This document shows positions 16,229-25,210 of a stretch of DNA of 64,000 bases, one piece after another. Positions within the stretch are counted from its first letter, which is position 1. Each line of letters opens with the position of its first letter. Source of the stretch: Mariniflexile gromovii (GTDB lineage: Bacteria; Bacteroidota; Bacteroidia; Flavobacteriales; Flavobacteriaceae); the NCBI RefSeq assembly GCF_017814435.1, contig NZ_JAGJCB010000004.1:1-64000 (forward strand), in the 5' to 3' direction. A program made the translations under genes and the position numbers. Below the pieces are notes generated by a model. It saw only the letters and a list, made by a program, of their open reading frames with translations. It was not told where the DNA came from and did not search any database.

Positions 16229-17866
16229 TTACTTCTTCAAATCAATCTGTTTCAAGTTTTCAATACGGTTTCTAACTAAGAAATCATCAATGGTTTCAAA
16301 GTGTTCGATAACGCGTTGGTCTTTAAACTCAAATACTTTTTGCGATAAACCTTGAAGAAAATCACGGTCATGCGAAACTAGAATCAAGGTGCCATCAAAA
16401 TTCTTTAAAGCTTCCTTTAAAACATCTTTCGATTTTAAATCCAAATGGTTGGTTGGCTCATCCAGAATCAACAAATTAACGGGTTCTAAAAGGAGCTTCA
16501 CCATAGCCAATCGGGTTTTTTCACCACCTGAAAGCACACTTACTTTTTTATCAATATCGTCGCCCTTAAACATAAAACCTCCTAAAATGGTTTTTATTTG
16601 GGTACGTATATCACCTTCTGCCACTTCATCAACCGTTTGGAAAATGGTTAAATTCTCATCTAATAAGGAGGCTTGATTTTGCGCAAAATAACCCACTTTC
16701 ACATTATGCCCCAATGCACATTTGCCTTCAAAATCTATTTCACCTAAAATAGATTTAATCATGGTAGATTTTCCTTCACCATTTCTACCCACAAAGGATA
16801 CTTTTTCACCACGAGAAATAGACATGTTGGCATTTTTAAACACCACATGATCGCCATAAGATTTTGATAAATCTTTCACCGTTACAGGATAATCGCCCGA
16901 ACGAGGTGCTGGAGGGAACCGTAATTTTAACGCCGACGTATCTACTTCATCTATTTCAATTATTTCCAGTTTTTCCAACATACGCTCGCGAGACGTTACT
17001 TGGTTGGTTTTGGAATAGGTTCCTTTAAAACGTTCAATAAACGCCACATTATCAGCAATAAATTTTTGTTGTTCTTGGTAGGCTTTTACTTGGTGTGCAC
17101 GTCTATCTTCACGCAATTGCAAATAGTGGGAATAGTTAGCTTTATAATCGTAAATACGACCCATAGTCACTTCTATTGTACGATTAGTAATATTATCAAT
17201 AAAGGCTTTATCATGCGAAATAACCATAACCGCTTTGGCTTTGTTCAATAAAAAATCTTCCAGCCAAATAACCGATTCGATATCAATATGGTTGGTAGGC
17301 TCATCCAATAAAATTAAGTCGGGTTTTTGCAATAAAATTTTAGCCAACTCAATACGCATACGGTAACCACCGCTAAACTCGCTGGTTAACCGTGTAAAGT
17401 CGTCGCGTTTAAAACCCAATCCGCCCAAGGCCTTTTCAACCTCGGCATCGTAGTTTACATCTTCAAGCGCATAATATTTTTCACCCAAATCGGATACCTT
17501 TTCAATAATACTCATGTATTCATCCGATTCGTAATCGGTTCTGGTTTCCAATTCCTTGTTTAAACGCGCCATTTCGTCGCGCATCACAAAAACATGTTCA
17601 AAAGCTTTAGAGGCTTCTTCAAAAACCGTACAGTTATCTTCAGTTAATAAATGTTGTGGCAAATAGGCAATAACCACATCTTTTGGAAAACGCACATGCC
17701 CACGAGTTGCTTTTTGTTCGCCGGCAATAATTTTCATCATGGTAGATTTTCCGGCACCATTTTTACCCATTAGGGCAATTTTATCATTTTCATTTATAGT
17801 GAAAGACACCTCACTAAATAAGGCACTTCCGCCAAATTCAACCGCTAAATTATCAACTGAAATCAT
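16229..17866 (-). CDS. ABC-F family ATPase (YbiT/EttA-like)
   Basis: This 545-residue soluble protein has two ABC ATPase domains and no membrane domain. Walker A is GKNGAGKST (about 34-42) and GRNGEGKST; the signatures are FSGGYRMRIELA and LSGGEKTRLAM; Walker B is LILLDEPTNHID and LLILDEPTNHLD. A charged linker of about 80 residues (LREDRRAHQVKAYQEQQKFI ...) fits the P-site tRNA-interacting motif that defines ABC-F translation factors. It is monocistronic. Whether it serves general translation or ribosome protection cannot be told. Confidence 0.92.
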   Translation of the reverse strand: MISVDNLAVEFGGSALFSEVSFTINENDKIALMGKNGAGKSTMMKIIAGEQKATRGHVRFPKDVVIAYLPQHLLTEDNCTVFEEASKAFEHVFVMRDEMARLNKELETRTDYESDEYMSIIEKVSDLGEKYYALEDVNYDAEVEKALGGLGFKRDDFTRLTSEFSGGYRMRIELAKILLQKPDLILLDEPTNHIDIESVIWLEDFLLNKAKAVMVISHDKAFIDNITNRTIEVTMGRIYDYKANYSHYLQLREDRRAHQVKAYQEQQKFIADNVAFIERFKGTYSKTNQVTSRERMLEKLEIIEIDEVDTSALKLRFPPAPRSGDYPVTVKDLSKSYGDHVVFKNANMSISRGEKVSFVGRNGEGKSTMIKSILGEIDFEGKCALGHNVKVGYFAQNQASLLDENLTIFQTVDEVAEGDIRTQIKTILGGFMFKGDDIDKKVSVLSGGEKTRLAMVKLLLEPVNLLILDEPTNHLDLKSKDVLKEALKNFDGTLILVSHDRDFLQGLSQKVFEFKDQRVIEHFETIDDFLVRNRIENLKQIDLKK

Positions 17867-17884
17867 AGTAAATTTTTAAAGTTG

Positions 17885-17892
17885 CAAAGCTA
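17885..17892 (-). promoter_or_regulatory. -7 box of the ABC-F gene
   Basis: On the minus strand the sequence is TAGCTTTG, 19 bp before the start codon, giving a very short leader. Confidence 0.55.
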
Positions 17893-18039
17893 TAAAAAGA
17901 AGTTAGATTTTAGATGTTAGACCTAAGATTTTAAGCCCTTAAAATAATGCCATTATAAACTTACTATCTTTTGTCTTTTATCTGATATCTAGTATCTTAA
18001 AAAAGAGTATCTTCGCGCCTTATTTAGAAAAATCAGCTT

Positions 18040-18486
18040 ATGAAACGTATTAACGAGTACAAAAAATTGTTTAATGTTGAAAACGAAATGACACTTAAAC
18101 AACTGAAAACCACTTATAGAAATTTAGTAAAAGAGTGGCATCCTGATAAGTTTCAAGCTGGTGATGAAAAAGCTATTGAAGCCGAATTAATGAGCAGAAA
18201 AATTATTGATGGCTACCATTTTCTAGTAAGCATTGCCCCTGAAACCAAAGCAGCTAATTTAGAAGAGTACAACGAAACCATCAATAGCCCTATTATGGAT
18301 TGGCAACACAAAGGTTTGGTTTTAGAAATTACTTTTTTAGATGGCAATACCTATGAATATTTTGGTGTTAACAAAGCGTTGTACATTAAACTTTGTCAGT
18401 CTGATAAATTAACGCGTTTTGCAAAACGTAATATTTTCAACGCGTTTACTTATAGAAAAATTAAGAAGAGCGAAGTAGAAGCTTAG
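18040..18486 (+). CDS. J-domain plus KTSC domain protein
   Basis: This 148-residue cytosolic protein starts with a J-domain-like region (about 5-65) holding the HPD tripeptide in VKEWHPDKF, the contact for DnaK. The C-terminus (about 95-140: ITFLDGNTYEYFGVNKALYI ... FNAFTYRK) fits the KTSC fold. The pair is found as one protein across Flavobacteriaceae. The function is unknown; a specialised co-chaperone is a reasonable guess. Confidence 0.8.
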   Translation: MKRINEYKKLFNVENEMTLKQLKTTYRNLVKEWHPDKFQAGDEKAIEAELMSRKIIDGYHFLVSIAPETKAANLEEYNETINSPIMDWQHKGLVLEITFLDGNTYEYFGVNKALYIKLCQSDKLTRFAKRNIFNAFTYRKIKKSEVEA

Positions 18487-18513
18487 GCTTAGATTTTTAG
18501 ACTTCTTAGACTG

Positions 18514-19761
18514 TTAGGGTTTTAGATTTTTACTGTTTTTTTCCTCAATCCATTTACTCATAAACTTGGTGCTTTGCATAGTATGATGCTGAAGCATTTG
18601 CCCTGTGAAGTTGTTTAGGCGTTTATTCTGTAGGTGCTTGGTTGTTTCTTCTAAAACAAGAGCGAATTGTTGTTGTATTTCGGTTTTGTTGAAGCGTTTA
18701 TTAATTATTTGAAATCCGTTTTGCTGCTTTTCATACCACAGGTTTTCATGTTCATATAATTGAACTGCTTTGTTTGCAAAACCGTCTGGTTCATTTTCAA
18801 TAAAACCACTAACATCCAAATTACCGAACATCCCCTCTGCTCCAATTAAAGTGGTTACACAAGGCGTACCGTTTTGCATGGCATCAACTAATTTACCCTT
18901 TAAACCAGCACCAAAACGAATGGGAGCTAAACACACTTTGGCTTGTTGCATCACCTCGTTTACATCACTAGCGAATCCTTTTATTATGAACCCTTCCTTT
19001 TGATTGTGAAGTTGATTTACTTTTTGCGAAGCATAGGCGCCATAAATATGCAATTCCGCTTTAGGCAATTGCTTTTTTATCAATGGCCAAATGGTGTCCT
19101 TTAAATACAGAACCGCATTATAATTGGGTTCGTGCAAAAAATTCCCAATGGTTATAAAATGTTGGCGGTCTTCAAATTTTGGGAGCTTTTGAATGGTTTC
19201 TTTTGAAATTTCATCCAACATAAATGGCAAATACACCAACAAATCGCTAGGGACTTTAAATTGATTTTCAAGAATTCCCATTTCAACTTCTGAAATAATC
19301 AAACTTAAATCACACCTATAAATACTGGCTATTTCGCGTTTTGCTGTATCATTGAACAAATACGACGCATCAAAAGCATTCCCATCTTTAAAAGCTTGAT
19401 GCCTGCCTTTACGTAGGCAATGCAAATCTTCGGTATCTAAAATACGTAAAGCATTAGGACATTGTTCCGCAATGCGCCATCCAAATTGTTCTTCCATCAT
19501 AAAACGGTCGAACATGACGCTATCCGGATTCAAATTCTTTACAAAAACATCAAAACTCGAATGATTTAATTCAATAGTGACTTGCGAAACACCAATGCTT
19601 TCCAAATTAAAAGCATGATCGCTTTTGGCACACGGACTCGCAAACGTAATTTGATAATCTTTAGATTGAAAAAAATAAATCAATTGCATCATACGGCTAC
19701 CAGCAGCAGAACTTTTGGGTTCTGGCCACACAAAGCCTATGATTAAAATTTTTTTCTTCAT
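18514..19761 (-). CDS. Glycosyltransferase, GT4-like
   Basis: This 415-residue protein has two Rossmann halves. The first begins KKKILIIGFVWPEPKSSAAG. The second holds the donor-site signature region ICLAPIRFGAGLKGKLVDAM (as VCLAPIRFGAGLKGKL), then NGTPCVTT and GAEGM, as in GT-B enzymes of family 4. It probably acts at the inner face of the cytoplasmic membrane on a polysaccharide or glycolipid. No other sugar genes are adjacent. The acceptor is unknown. Confidence 0.8.
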   Translation of the reverse strand: MKKKILIIGFVWPEPKSSAAGSRMMQLIYFFQSKDYQITFASPCAKSDHAFNLESIGVSQVTIELNHSSFDVFVKNLNPDSVMFDRFMMEEQFGWRIAEQCPNALRILDTEDLHCLRKGRHQAFKDGNAFDASYLFNDTAKREIASIYRCDLSLIISEVEMGILENQFKVPSDLLVYLPFMLDEISKETIQKLPKFEDRQHFITIGNFLHEPNYNAVLYLKDTIWPLIKKQLPKAELHIYGAYASQKVNQLHNQKEGFIIKGFASDVNEVMQQAKVCLAPIRFGAGLKGKLVDAMQNGTPCVTTLIGAEGMFGNLDVSGFIENEPDGFANKAVQLYEHENLWYEKQQNGFQIINKRFNKTEIQQQFALVLEETTKHLQNKRLNNFTGQMLQHHTMQSTKFMSKWIEEKNSKNLKP

Positions 19762-19854
19762 AAAAAATTAAAACATCAATGTTAAAAAACAAATTCCAAA
19801 TACCAATCGCAAGGTATTGGTATTTGGAATTTTAAGTTTTTGAATTTTTCAGAG

Positions 19855-20328
19855 TTACTCGGCTTTTGGCATTAAAGCATATTTTGCTCTAACTAATTTT
19901 GCCCAATCTACCACCGATTTTATTTGCGCATCGGTTAATTTAGCTTCACTGTGTGTCCATGTATAAGATTCCAATGGCATTTCTTTGTCTTCTACCATTT
20001 CAATCAATTCTTCAAATTTATGGTCTTTGCGTTTTACCGAATTACCTTCCCAATTTGAAACATTAAAATGTTTTTTCCCATCTTTTACATGGCCAGCCAA
20101 CCAATAATTTACTGGGGTAATCTTATCATACCATGGATAACGCGTTACATCACTATGGCAATCAAAACAAGTTTCCTTTAAAATAAGTTTTACATCTTCT
20201 GGAGGATTCGTTTCAGCTAAAAAAGCATCGATAGACGCTAAATCACCTTCATTTTTTTCTGGTCCAAAAAATTGTGCAATAACTAATGCAATAAGCAAGA
20301 ATAAGAAGATCTTTTTTACTATTTTCAT
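19855..20328 (-). CDS. Haem-binding domain protein (c-type haem motif)
   Basis: This 157-residue protein has an N-terminal membrane anchor or signal (VKKIFLFLLIALVIAQFF) and one CxxCH haem attachment motif, CFDCHSD (about 53-59). A conserved WxxH-rich body follows (RYPWYDKITPVNYWLAGHVK, MPLESYTWTHSEAKLTD). This fits the periplasmic haem_bd family. The methionine in KEMPLESY may be an axial ligand. It is a single gene, divergent from a HEAT-like protein. Confidence 0.85.
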   Translation of the reverse strand: MKIVKKIFLFLLIALVIAQFFGPEKNEGDLASIDAFLAETNPPEDVKLILKETCFDCHSDVTRYPWYDKITPVNYWLAGHVKDGKKHFNVSNWEGNSVKRKDHKFEELIEMVEDKEMPLESYTWTHSEAKLTDAQIKSVVDWAKLVRAKYALMPKAE

Positions 20329-20368
20329 ATCGATTTTAATTAAAAGTTTAAAAATAGTAAATTTAAAT

Positions 20369-20953
20369 ATGAGTTTAGAAGAATTTTATGATGAATTGAA
20401 TTTTGTTGATGCTTCTCGTGAAAACCGACAAAAATATGCTCAAATGGTTTTAGACGACATGAGCTTATTTCCGAAATTGATAGATGTGATGTTTCGGGTC
20501 AATGACAAAATATCGTGTCGTGCCGCTTGGGTTTTTGAGTTTGTTTGCGAGCATTATATTTATGCCATTGTACCGTATTTAGACACTTTTTGTTCCAATA
20601 TAAAAAAAGTACATTTAGATTCTGCCGTGCGACCCATAGCCAAAGTTTGCAGTTTTATTGGGCAAGAATACGATACTAAACAACCCAATACTTTAAAAAA
20701 AGTATTAAACTCCAAACATATTGAATTAATAATTGAGGCTTGTTTTGATTGGTTGATTGGCGACCAAAAAATTGCAGCCAAGGCGCATGCCATGGACGCT
20801 TTGTTTCTTTTAGGAAAAAACCACTCGTGGGTGCATCCGCAATTAGTACAAATTTTACAGCAAGATTTCCCTACGCAAAGTGCTGGATATAAAGTGAGAG
20901 CTAAACGTATTTTGAAGAAACTTACACCTGTTGCAATAAACAATAGGCAATAG
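20369..20953 (+). CDS. HEAT-repeat-like protein upstream of purB
   Basis: This 194-residue, mostly helical cytosolic protein carries segments such as DKISCRAAWVFEFVCEHYIY and AAKAHAMDALFLLGK that look like HEAT/ARM helical pairs. It has no catalytic motif I recognise. It is conserved next to adenylosuccinate lyase in many Flavobacteriaceae (from memory). Its stop codon lies inside the second unit of a CAATAGG tandem array. Confidence 0.65.
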   Translation: MSLEEFYDELNFVDASRENRQKYAQMVLDDMSLFPKLIDVMFRVNDKISCRAAWVFEFVCEHYIYAIVPYLDTFCSNIKKVHLDSAVRPIAKVCSFIGQEYDTKQPNTLKKVLNSKHIELIIEACFDWLIGDQKIAAKAHAMDALFLLGKNHSWVHPQLVQILQQDFPTQSAGYKVRAKRILKKLTPVAINNRQ

Positions 20954-20982
20954 GCAATAGGCAATAGGCAATAGGCAATAGG
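20941..20982. repeat. Heptamer tandem repeat (CAATAGG)6
   Basis: Six exact 7-bp units are followed by CAAAGG. The array starts within the last codons of the preceding gene, whose stop TAG falls in the second unit. Confidence 0.95.
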
Positions 20983-21061
20983 CAAAGGAAAAACAATTCT
21001 TGAATTTCCATTTTTTAGTTTAAAGTTTTCTTATTTAAATGTTCTGTTTTTAAAAACTCAA

Positions 21062-21101
21062 AAATCGTAAATCAAAAATCGTAAATCGTAAATCAAAAAC
21101 G
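21062..21101. repeat. ATCGTAAATC direct repeats before purB
   Basis: The sequence (A)ATCGTAAATC occurs three times in 40 bp, just upstream of the purB -7 box. The same words recur in the insertion inside the B12 riboswitch (31784-31859). Confidence 0.8.
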
Positions 21102-21109
21102 TATCTTTG
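21102..21109 (+). promoter_or_regulatory. -7 box of purB
   Basis: TATCTTTG lies 26 bp before the ATG. No good -33 TTG is present; repeats occupy that region. Confidence 0.65.
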
Positions 21110-21135
21110 CAACTTCAAAAAAAATCAAACAACAC

Positions 21136-22479
21136 ATGCAATTATCACCTTTAAATGCCATCTCACCAATTGATGGACGCTATAGAAGTAAAGTAAACGA
21201 ATTAGCACCTTTTTTCTCGGAAGAAGCTTTAATAAAATACCGTGTTCTGGTTGAAATAGAATACTTTATTGCACTTTGCGAAATTCCGTTACCACAACTT
21301 AAAGAGGTAAATGCAGCAGTTTTTGATGATTTAAGAGCGATATATAAAAACTTTAATAGTGAGGATGCTCTTGCCATAAAGAAGATTGAAAGCGTTACAA
21401 ACCACGATGTTAAAGCGGTTGAATATTTTATAAAAGAAAAATTTGACAAGTTAAACTTGACTAAATATAAAGAGTTTATCCATTTTGGACTAACCTCTCA
21501 AGACATTAATAATACGGCGATTCCTTTAAGCATAAAGGATGCTATGAATGCCGTTTATGTACCGGAATACACTATTGTTTTAAACAAATTGAAAGCTTTA
21601 TCCAAAGATTGGGCAAGTGTTTCTATGTTGGCAAGAACCCACGGGCAACCTGCTTCTCCTACCCGACTTGGAAAAGAAATTGAAGTATTTGTGGTGAGAT
21701 TGCAAGAGCAATTTAATTTATTGAATGATATACCAAGTGCTGCTAAATTTGGTGGTGCCACAGGAAATTTTAACGCACACCATGTAGCATACCCAAACAT
21801 TGACTGGAAAGCTTTTGGAAGTAAATTTGTGCAAGAAAAATTAGGTTTGCACCACTCATTTCCAACAACACAAATTGAGCATTACGACCATATGGCTGCA
21901 TTGTTTGATACTTTAAAACGTATCAACACCATCATCATTGATTTAAACCGTGATATTTGGACCTATGTATCTATGGATTATTTCAAACAAAAAATTAAAG
22001 CAGGCGAAGTTGGAAGTTCTGCGATGCCACATAAAGTTAACCCGATTGATTTTGAAAACAGTGAAGGTAATTTAGGTATTGCCAATGCCGTTTTTGAACA
22101 TTTATCGGCTAAACTTCCTGTATCTAGATTGCAACGCGATTTAACCGATAGCACCGTTTTAAGAAATGTGGGCGTACCTTTTGGACATACTTTAATTGGT
22201 TTTAAATCGACTTTAAAAGGATTGGATAAATTATTGTTGAATGAAGCTAAGTTTGCTGAAGATTTAGAAAACAATTGGGCGGTGGTTGCTGAAGCGATTC
22301 AAACTATTTTACGTCGTGAAGCATACCCTAACCCTTATGAGGCTTTAAAAGGTTTAACACGTACCAATGAAAAAATAAATAAAGATTCTATTTCTAATTT
22401 TATTGATACTTTAGAGGTCTCTAACACAATAAAAGAGGAATTAAAACGTATTACACCTAGCAACTATACAGGAATTTAA
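21136..22479 (+). CDS. purB: Adenylosuccinate lyase
   Basis: PurB acts twice in purine synthesis, splitting fumarate from SAICAR and from adenylosuccinate. The 447-residue protein carries the fumarase/aspartase-superfamily signature SSAMPHKVNPIDFE (about 294-307), with the catalytic serine in the flexible loop. It also has TSQDINNTA and ARTHGQPASPT. The length matches the shorter E. coli-type enzyme. A small membrane protein follows 9 bp later. Confidence 0.97.
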   Translation: MQLSPLNAISPIDGRYRSKVNELAPFFSEEALIKYRVLVEIEYFIALCEIPLPQLKEVNAAVFDDLRAIYKNFNSEDALAIKKIESVTNHDVKAVEYFIKEKFDKLNLTKYKEFIHFGLTSQDINNTAIPLSIKDAMNAVYVPEYTIVLNKLKALSKDWASVSMLARTHGQPASPTRLGKEIEVFVVRLQEQFNLLNDIPSAAKFGGATGNFNAHHVAYPNIDWKAFGSKFVQEKLGLHHSFPTTQIEHYDHMAALFDTLKRINTIIIDLNRDIWTYVSMDYFKQKIKAGEVGSSAMPHKVNPIDFENSEGNLGIANAVFEHLSAKLPVSRLQRDLTDSTVLRNVGVPFGHTLIGFKSTLKGLDKLLLNEAKFAEDLENNWAVVAEAIQTILRREAYPNPYEALKGLTRTNEKINKDSISNFIDTLEVSNTIKEELKRITPSNYTGI

Positions 22480-22488
22480 TTTTAAATT

Positions 22489-22680
22489 ATGCTAAACGAC
22501 AGACAATCCTTAATACTTTGTGGCTTTGTAGCTGGCGGTATATTTGTGTCTGGAATTTTAGATATTTTAGACAATTACATTGTTAAAACCATATTGACTA
22601 TTCTTTTTTTAGTGATTTTGATTAACTTTTTTGTAGTGTATTCAAAATCTAAAAAAGAAGAACAAAACGATTTAAAATAA
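22489..22680 (+). CDS. Small membrane protein of unknown function
   Basis: This 63-residue protein has two hydrophobic segments (SLILCGFVAGGIFVSGILD and VKTILTILFLVILINFFVV) and a charged tail (SKSKKEEQND). No family is recognised. It sits 9 bp after purB and before a strong terminator, so it is probably co-transcribed with purB. Confidence 0.6.
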   Translation: MLNDRQSLILCGFVAGGIFVSGILDILDNYIVKTILTILFLVILINFFVVYSKSKKEEQNDLK

Positions 22681-22712
22681 AAAAGGTTTGCCAGATTTGG
22701 CAAACCTTTTTT
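22681..22712 (+). terminator. Terminator of the purB operon
   Basis: The stem AAAAGGTTTGCCA / TGGCAAACCTTTT with loop GATT is followed by TT and T-rich DNA. Confidence 0.9.
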
Positions 22713-22770
22713 CTATGATACTGTTGGTTTGACGAAAGTTAAGAACTTCAAAATGATGTTTTGATTTAAG

Positions 22771-22793
22771 CCTCGACTGCGCTCGACCTGACA
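22771..22793. repeat. Short intergenic repeat (CTCGACTGCGCTCGACC type)
   Basis: CCTCGACTGCGCTCGACC followed by TGACA is a GC-rich hairpin-like word (TCGA...TCGA) in AT-rich DNA. It resembles the TCGACTGCGCTCGA repeats scattered in flavobacterial genomes. Confidence 0.55.
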
Positions 22794-22807
22794 ACAAAAC
22801 CTTCGTA

Positions 22808-23350
22808 TTATTTAAAAAAGTTCATGATGTCTTGAACTTGTCCTTCATCAACATGAGCACCTTGTAAAATGCCAACTAAGGTTACCATTTTATCTGGGCT
22901 CATAGCATCGCCCAAAACTCGAACTATTCCAAAACCCATGTCTTTAGAGCTTCCAAAAACCACAACTTCATCGGCTTCATCATCGTCACCAAGATATTTT
23001 ACAACCACTTTATTGCCTCTATCGCTAAATTCCATAAGGTCGTTATACTTCTGGTTACCCAAAATGGTTTTCACTTTTGCCAATTCCACTTTTAAGGTTT
23101 CGGCATTGGTTTCATTGGCTTTAAAACCTAAAAAATTTAACCGCGATACTGAGTTATAAGCTTCCTTTTGTTCGCTATTGAATTTAGATTCGTCTATTTT
23201 CAACATAGAAATTGGAATATCTTGCGTTATAAAATCTTTAGATTCCTGATGGTCTACAAAATACTTTTGCAAACTGGCTCCGTCATTACAGCTCACCAAA
23301 ACAGTAGCTGTAAACAAAATCAATAGGATATAGTTGATGGTTCGATTCAT
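22808..23350 (-). CDS. DUF4252 lipoprotein
   Basis: This 180-residue protein has a lipoprotein signal (lipobox near VSC, Cys 21) and a DUF4252 body (about 40-178), including FSDRGNKVVVKYLGDDDEADE and a C-terminal MVTLVGILQG. It is the last of four minus-strand genes after an ECF sigma factor and a membrane anti-sigma-like protein. DUF4252 proteins commonly follow ECF sigma genes in this phylum; their function is unknown. Confidence 0.8.
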   Translation of the reverse strand: MNRTINYILLILFTATVLVSCNDGASLQKYFVDHQESKDFITQDIPISMLKIDESKFNSEQKEAYNSVSRLNFLGFKANETNAETLKVELAKVKTILGNQKYNDLMEFSDRGNKVVVKYLGDDDEADEVVVFGSSKDMGFGIVRVLGDAMSPDKMVTLVGILQGAHVDEGQVQDIMNFFK

Positions 23351-23365
23351 GATTGATGCGCCTTG

Positions 23366-23929
23366 TTATTTCTTTTTCTTTTTGTCTAAATGATTTCCGC
23401 CAGGGATATTCATTTTCTCTGTAAGTTTTGAAATTTCATTCAAATTAATATCACCAGTAAGGGATACAATAACGGTTTCGATACGTCTTTGTTGCCCATT
23501 AACATCAACCGATTCTTTCATCACTTTATTGATGCCATTTACAAAAATCAAAAGCTCTTTAACATGGTTTGAGTCTTTCCCTTCCTTTACATAAAATTTC
23601 ACTTCTGCACCATCGTCTTTAACTTCCATAAGTTCTTCTAATGAACTTGAACGCGATTTTACCCATTTGCTAATATCTGTCGAAATTGATTTATTATCGG
23701 TAACAATGGTTTTAAAACTGGTAATGCTTTTTACCATATCCATATAGGCCTTAGCTTCTGGATCACCTTCATTGATGCCCATTTTTGCTATCATTTGAAA
23801 CATTTTGGGTTTTATGGACACATAGGTAACATCTGAATTATCGTTGTATTTTTCAAAAATATCTTGAGCCATTCCGGTTAGGGGCATTAACATGATTGTC
23901 ATTACGATTACTATTAATTTCTTCTTCAT
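23366..23929 (-). CDS. DUF4252 exported protein
   Basis: A 187-residue form begins at the ATG at 23929 (MKKKLIVIVMTIMLMPLTGMAQ), which gives a clean signal peptide. The longer frame from 23965 would put 12 residues ahead of it. The body matches its neighbour: WVKSRSSSLEELMEVKDDGA, VKFYVKEGKDSNHVKELLIF and VIVSLTGDINLNEISKL. It is probably periplasmic. It lies between the anti-sigma-like gene and a lipoprotein paralogue. Confidence 0.8.
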   Translation of the reverse strand: MKKKLIVIVMTIMLMPLTGMAQDIFEKYNDNSDVTYVSIKPKMFQMIAKMGINEGDPEAKAYMDMVKSITSFKTIVTDNKSISTDISKWVKSRSSSLEELMEVKDDGAEVKFYVKEGKDSNHVKELLIFVNGINKVMKESVDVNGQQRRIETVIVSLTGDINLNEISKLTEKMNIPGGNHLDKKKKK

Positions 23930-23971
23930 CTTACTTGTTTTTACGTGTTTAATTATAGGGTTCAATCCGGG

Positions 23972-24460
23972 TTATTGTTTTTTAAAAATGATATTTGTGG
24001 CGTTCTGCATTTCATTCAAATATCCAAGGGTTTCGGTGCCTTTGTTTACTTCTTCAAGGTAATTTACCGTTGAAACTCCTTTGTTAAAATGATTTGAAAT
24101 CATTGCCAACTGTTTTGTGACTTCGTTAAGTGCTTCTTCGGGATTGCTGTATGTTCCGTAAGCATATTCTTCATAAGAAGACACAACAGGGTTTTTAAAA
24201 TAATAACCTAATGTAAGAACAGCTACTGCCGCTACGGCAATCCATTTATAGTTGAATACTTTTTTAGTTTTTAATGGAAGTGCTTTAGTAAATTGTTCTT
24301 GCTTATTTACCGAAAAATAGGCGAACATGGGTTTATACATTTCTAAATGTGGCGCTACAGTTTCTTGCGAAAAATAGTTTTTTAACTGTTGCTCTTCTTT
24401 TAGCGATGTTTCTCCGTTCTCGTACTTTTCAAGTAACTTTTCTATACTATTTAATACCAT
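23972..24460 (-). CDS. Putative anti-sigma factor, single-pass membrane protein
   Basis: This 162-residue protein has a cytosolic N-terminal region (IEKLLEKYENGETSLKEEQQ) with the look of a short anti-sigma domain, one membrane segment (WIAVAAVAVLTLGYYF, about 88-103) and a periplasmic part. It overlaps the sigma gene by 14 bp, which implies matched synthesis. I infer that it holds the ECF factor at the membrane. No zinc motif is visible. Confidence 0.7.
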   Translation of the reverse strand: MVLNSIEKLLEKYENGETSLKEEQQLKNYFSQETVAPHLEMYKPMFAYFSVNKQEQFTKALPLKTKKVFNYKWIAVAAVAVLTLGYYFKNPVVSSYEEYAYGTYSNPEEALNEVTKQLAMISNHFNKGVSTVNYLEEVNKGTETLGYLNEMQNATNIIFKKQ

Positions 24461-24956
24461 AATTATGTGTATTAGTCAATTTTTCTCTTATTGTTTTTCT
24501 GGCTCTAGACAAGGCTACGCGTACTGCGGTGTTGTTCATATCTAACATTTTAGCTATCTCGTCCAAATCGTATTCTTCTATATCCCTTAATTGAATTACT
24601 AATTTTTGCTGTTCGGGCAATCCTTCTATAATTTTTGCAACCCAATGAACACTATCGGTTAATTCAACCTGTTTTTGTAAAGATGTGTTGCCATCTTCAT
24701 AATTGTTATGCACAATTTTTAAATTTTGTGCTTGCTTAGATTTCAATTTATCAAAACAAAAATTCTTCGTCATGGTCATAGAAAATGCTTCCACATTCTT
24801 ATACTCTTCCATTTTTGTTTTGTTGCTCCACAACTTCAACAATATTTCTTGTGTAGCATCTTCTGCTTCCTCGGTAGAAACAAGCAATCGTTTTGCTAAA
24901 CGAAACACTTTATCTTTAAAAGGCATCACAATATTTAAAAACTCTGTTTGAGTCAT
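24447..24956 (-). CDS. ECF RNA polymerase sigma factor
   Basis: This 169-residue group IV sigma has region 2 with AEDATQEILLKLWSN and MTMTKNFCFDKLKS, and region 4 with LPEQQKLVIQLRDIEEYDLDE and an HTH MLDMNNTAVRVALSRARKTI. It heads the operon sigma - anti-sigma - DUF4252 - DUF4252. A candidate -7 box on the minus strand, TACTTTTG at 25120-25127, would give a leader of about 155 nt. The rest of the 254-bp gap shows nothing further. Confidence 0.9.
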   Translation of the reverse strand: MTQTEFLNIVMPFKDKVFRLAKRLLVSTEEAEDATQEILLKLWSNKTKMEEYKNVEAFSMTMTKNFCFDKLKSKQAQNLKIVHNNYEDGNTSLQKQVELTDSVHWVAKIIEGLPEQQKLVIQLRDIEEYDLDEIAKMLDMNNTAVRVALSRARKTIREKLTNTHNYGIK

Positions 24957-25210
24957 TTTGTTGGTTTGCTTTGGTTGGTTTAAAAACAGGCTTGTTAGGG
25001 CTATTTGATATTACGACGAACGTTCATCTAATTTGTTACAAATATTTTTTAATTCTATAATAATGTAAGTAAATTTAGAGTTTTAAAGACTAACGTTATA
25101 AAAAAATCTATTATACGGACAAAAGTAACATCCATCACTAAATTTATTCTACTCAACAATATAGTTTATATGGATATTCCATTTGACCGATTAAAATCAA
25201 TTAAGAACAA

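Noticed and set aside
20941-20982. Heptamer array as a phase-variable switch for the upstream protein
   Set aside because: The stop codon lies in the second unit, so gain or loss of later units cannot change the protein.
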